Shown here piece by piece: positions 5,694-7,024 of a stretch of DNA of 7,024 nt (within the stretch, counting starts at the first letter, position 1; each line of letters opens with the position of its first letter). The translations under genes were made by a program, and so were the position numbers. This DNA comes from JANXQG01 sp037147235 (GTDB lineage Bacteria; Planctomycetota; Planctomycetia; Pirellulales; Thermoguttaceae), in contig JBAWVO010000329.1 of the NCBI GenBank assembly GCA_037147235.1, positions 1-7,024 of the forward strand. Reading direction: 5' to 3'. Under the pieces are notes generated by a model. The model did not search any database and was not told the DNA's origin. It saw nothing but the letters and a program-made list of their open reading frames with translations.

Positions 5694-5742
5694 AATGTGG
5701 ATGTCTATCACTATAGTAGTCCACATTCAGGTCGCGTGTCAA
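5694..5742 (-). promoter_or_regulatory. Promoter and probable autorepression operator of the toxin-antitoxin pair
   Basis: On the minus strand a perfect -35 TTGACA (5737-5742) is followed after 18 bp by TACTAT (5713-5718, 4 of 6 consensus bases). An exact 8-bp inverted repeat, AATGTGGA/TCCACATT (5694-5701 and 5720-5727), has one arm in the promoter spacer and the other between the -10 and the ribosome site. The palindrome ACTATAGT (5710-5717) overlaps the -10. Ribbon-helix-helix antitoxins usually bind such repeats to repress their own operon, so this is the likely operator. The leader is short, about 25-30 nt. Confidence 0.65.
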
Positions 5743-5794
5743 GCGGGGATGCCAGACACGGGGATGTCGGATAACATCTACAGGCGTTCTCTGT

Positions 5795-5911
5795 GTGGAA
5801 AACCTGTCCGCAAACACGGCTGAGGAAGATATCCACGTTGACTTCACGCTTCCAAATGGCCGCATAGCCGGATTGAAGAAACTGGCCCAGAACAGTACAC
5901 TTAAGTCATGA
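5795..5911 (+). CDS. Possible 38-residue ORF coupled to the E1-like gene
   Basis: A GTG-started frame encodes 38 residues: MENLSANTAEEDIHVDF then TLPNGRIAGLKKLAQNSTLKS. It ends with TGA inside ATGA, overlapping the ATG of the next gene by four bases. That arrangement would explain how the E1-like gene is translated despite lacking a clear ribosome site. Against it, the GTG has only a weak AGG about 10 nt upstream, codon use is undistinguished (about 58% G/C at third positions), and the frame is open upstream to 5720 without a better start, so it may be the tail of a decayed gene. It lacks the C-terminal GG of a ThiS/MoaD sulfur carrier. I do not recognise a family. Confidence 0.3.
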   Translation: MENLSANTAEEDIHVDFTLPNGRIAGLKKLAQNSTLKS

Positions 5912-6948
5912 GGTACTTGTCTGACTCTTTGACCCGCTACTCTCGCCAGATGCGCTATATCCATCTGGGCGAAGAGGGGCAGCGCAGCCTTGCCGCAAGC
6001 AGGGCGTTAATCTGTGGCTGCGGTGCGCTGGGAAGCCTGCTGGCCAATACGCTGGTGCGGGCAGGCGTTGGCAAGGTGCGGTTGGTCGACCGCGATTTCG
6101 TCGAATTGAGCAACCTGCACCGCCAGACGCTTTTTGATGAAGCCGACGTCGCCGCCGGCTTACCAAAAGCCGCAGCCGCGGCCGAGAAGCTTCGGATGAT
6201 TAATTCGTCGGTCGAAATCGAGCCGATTGTCGCCCACATCGGCCCGGAGAATGTTGCATCGCTCTGCGAGGGCGTGGAGGTGATCCTCGATGGCACCGAC
6301 AATTTTGAAACTCGCTATCTCATCAACGATGCGGCAGTCCACTTGAATTTGCCCTGGGTTTATGGCGGTTGCGTGGGGGCCGAGGGGCAAACCATGACCA
6401 TCGTGCCCGGTGAGACCGGCTGCCTGCGTTGCCTGCTGCCGGAATGTCCTCCGCCAGGCAGTACGCCGACCTGCGACACGGCCGGTGTACTCGCGCCGAT
6501 TGTGGGCGTGATTGCTTCAATCCAAGCTCAGGAGGCGATCAAGATCCTCAGCGGCAATCTCGCGGCAATCTCGCGGCATCTCACGGTCATCGACCTTTGG
6601 CAGAACCGCTTCCTGCAAATTGATGTCCGCGATCTTCGCGATCGTGTCGATTGTCCCACATGCAAACAACGGCAGTTCGTCTGGCTTACCGGGCAGCAGG
6701 GGAGCCGGGCCGCAGTACTCTGTGGCCGCAACTCCGTGCAATTAACTCAGCCCGGCCCTAGCATACCGCTCGATGAGTTGGCCCGGCGGCTGGAAGGCAT
6801 GGGGCGAGTGACGCGAAATGCATTTCTGCTAAGCCTCAAGGTGGATAACTTTGAACTTACCTTGTTTCCCGACGGCCGGGCGATCGTCCAAGGCACCGAC
6901 GATCCCGCAGTAGCACGGACAGTCTACGCTAAGTATATCGGGAACTAA
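5908..6948 (+). CDS. ThiF/MoeB/HesA-family E1-like adenylyltransferase
   Basis: A 346-residue member of the bacterial E1-like family that adenylates the C-terminus of small ubiquitin-fold sulfur carriers (ThiS, MoaD or relatives). Visible in order: RYSRQ (10-14) with the arginine expected to reach the partner active site; nucleotide loop GCGALG (37-42); VDRDFVELSNLHRQ (60-73); K87 in the ATP pocket; DGTDNFETRYLIND (128-141) with D131 as probable magnesium ligand; a zinc site from C172/C175 and C249/C252; and C189 in TCDTAGV, where ThiF places its reactive cysteine. Residues 270-346 form an extra C-terminal module (LCGRN 271-275 to the end), beyond the roughly 250-residue MoeB core and not a rhodanese domain. 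ATG 5908 is the start because RYSRQ must be included; no clear ribosome site is seen. No carrier-protein or thiamine/molybdopterin gene is in view, so ThiF versus MoeB cannot be decided. It is divergent from the toxin-antitoxin operon. Confidence 0.88.
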   Translation: MRYLSDSLTRYSRQMRYIHLGEEGQRSLAASRALICGCGALGSLLANTLVRAGVGKVRLVDRDFVELSNLHRQTLFDEADVAAGLPKAAAAAEKLRMINSSVEIEPIVAHIGPENVASLCEGVEVILDGTDNFETRYLINDAAVHLNLPWVYGGCVGAEGQTMTIVPGETGCLRCLLPECPPPGSTPTCDTAGVLAPIVGVIASIQAQEAIKILSGNLAAISRHLTVIDLWQNRFLQIDVRDLRDRVDCPTCKQRQFVWLTGQQGSRAAVLCGRNSVQLTQPGPSIPLDELARRLEGMGRVTRNAFLLSLKVDNFELTLFPDGRAIVQGTDDPAVARTVYAKYIGN

Positions 6949-7024
6949 AGCTACACCTTTAGATTTGTATTTGCTGACACTAACTTTTTCTATGTGTTGA
7001 CCAAATTGAGGCAAAATTGGATAC

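Noticed and set aside
5795..5911. ThiS/MoaD sulfur-carrier protein upstream of the E1-like gene
   Set aside because: The 38-residue product is too short for the ubiquitin fold and ends LKS rather than GG.

Overview
The window looks like a piece of a Planctomycetes-type chromosome, probably from the Pirellulales/Gemmatales group. That placement is an inference from gene content: a secreted SUMF1/formylglycine-generating-enzyme-like protein, a secreted TraB/GumN-type protein, a secreted FKBP isomerase, a stand-alone protein of tandem helicase-associated (HA) repeats, and intergenic DNA full of small palindromic elements. No rRNA, tRNA or CRISPR array was seen.

Layout. Bases 1-766 hold no convincing gene. 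They carry a 301-bp MITE-like element (123-423) with about 38-bp terminal inverted repeats and a perfect 8-bp target duplication, TATAAATC. A second, strongly palindromic element (about 143-219) sits inside its left terminal repeat. A separate imperfect 26-bp inverted repeat lies at 498-570. Next comes a plus-strand gene for a three-repeat HA-domain protein (767-1486), then about 560 bp of gene-free sequence (1487-2046). Two minus-strand genes follow, read in the order FKBP-type peptidyl-prolyl isomerase (3069-3551) then TraB/GumN-like protein (2047-2967). Both have signal peptides. The 3552-3976 intergenic region carries a candidate promoter/operator for the FKBP gene. It also holds a second nested repeat structure, including a 92-bp element (3735-3826) whose ends and 8-bp near-perfect target duplication resemble the ISL3 insertion-sequence family.

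The second half holds a plus-strand secreted SUMF1-like gene lacking both catalytic cysteines of true FGE (3977-4969). A minus-strand type II toxin-antitoxin pair follows: an RHH antitoxin (5447-5680) and a MazF/PemK toxin (5127-5450) with a 4-bp ATGA overlap, behind a clear TTGACA promoter. The last gene is a plus-strand ThiF/MoeB/HesA-type E1-like adenylyltransferase (5908-6948). It may be translationally coupled to a 38-codon ORF (5795-5911).

How they work together. The FKBP and TraB/GumN genes may be co-transcribed, and both proteins should act outside the cytoplasm. The toxin and antitoxin form one autoregulated module. The other genes show no obvious functional link. The strongest non-obvious signal is the nested set of small non-autonomous mobile elements. 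I did not find convincing evidence for a new multi-gene system.
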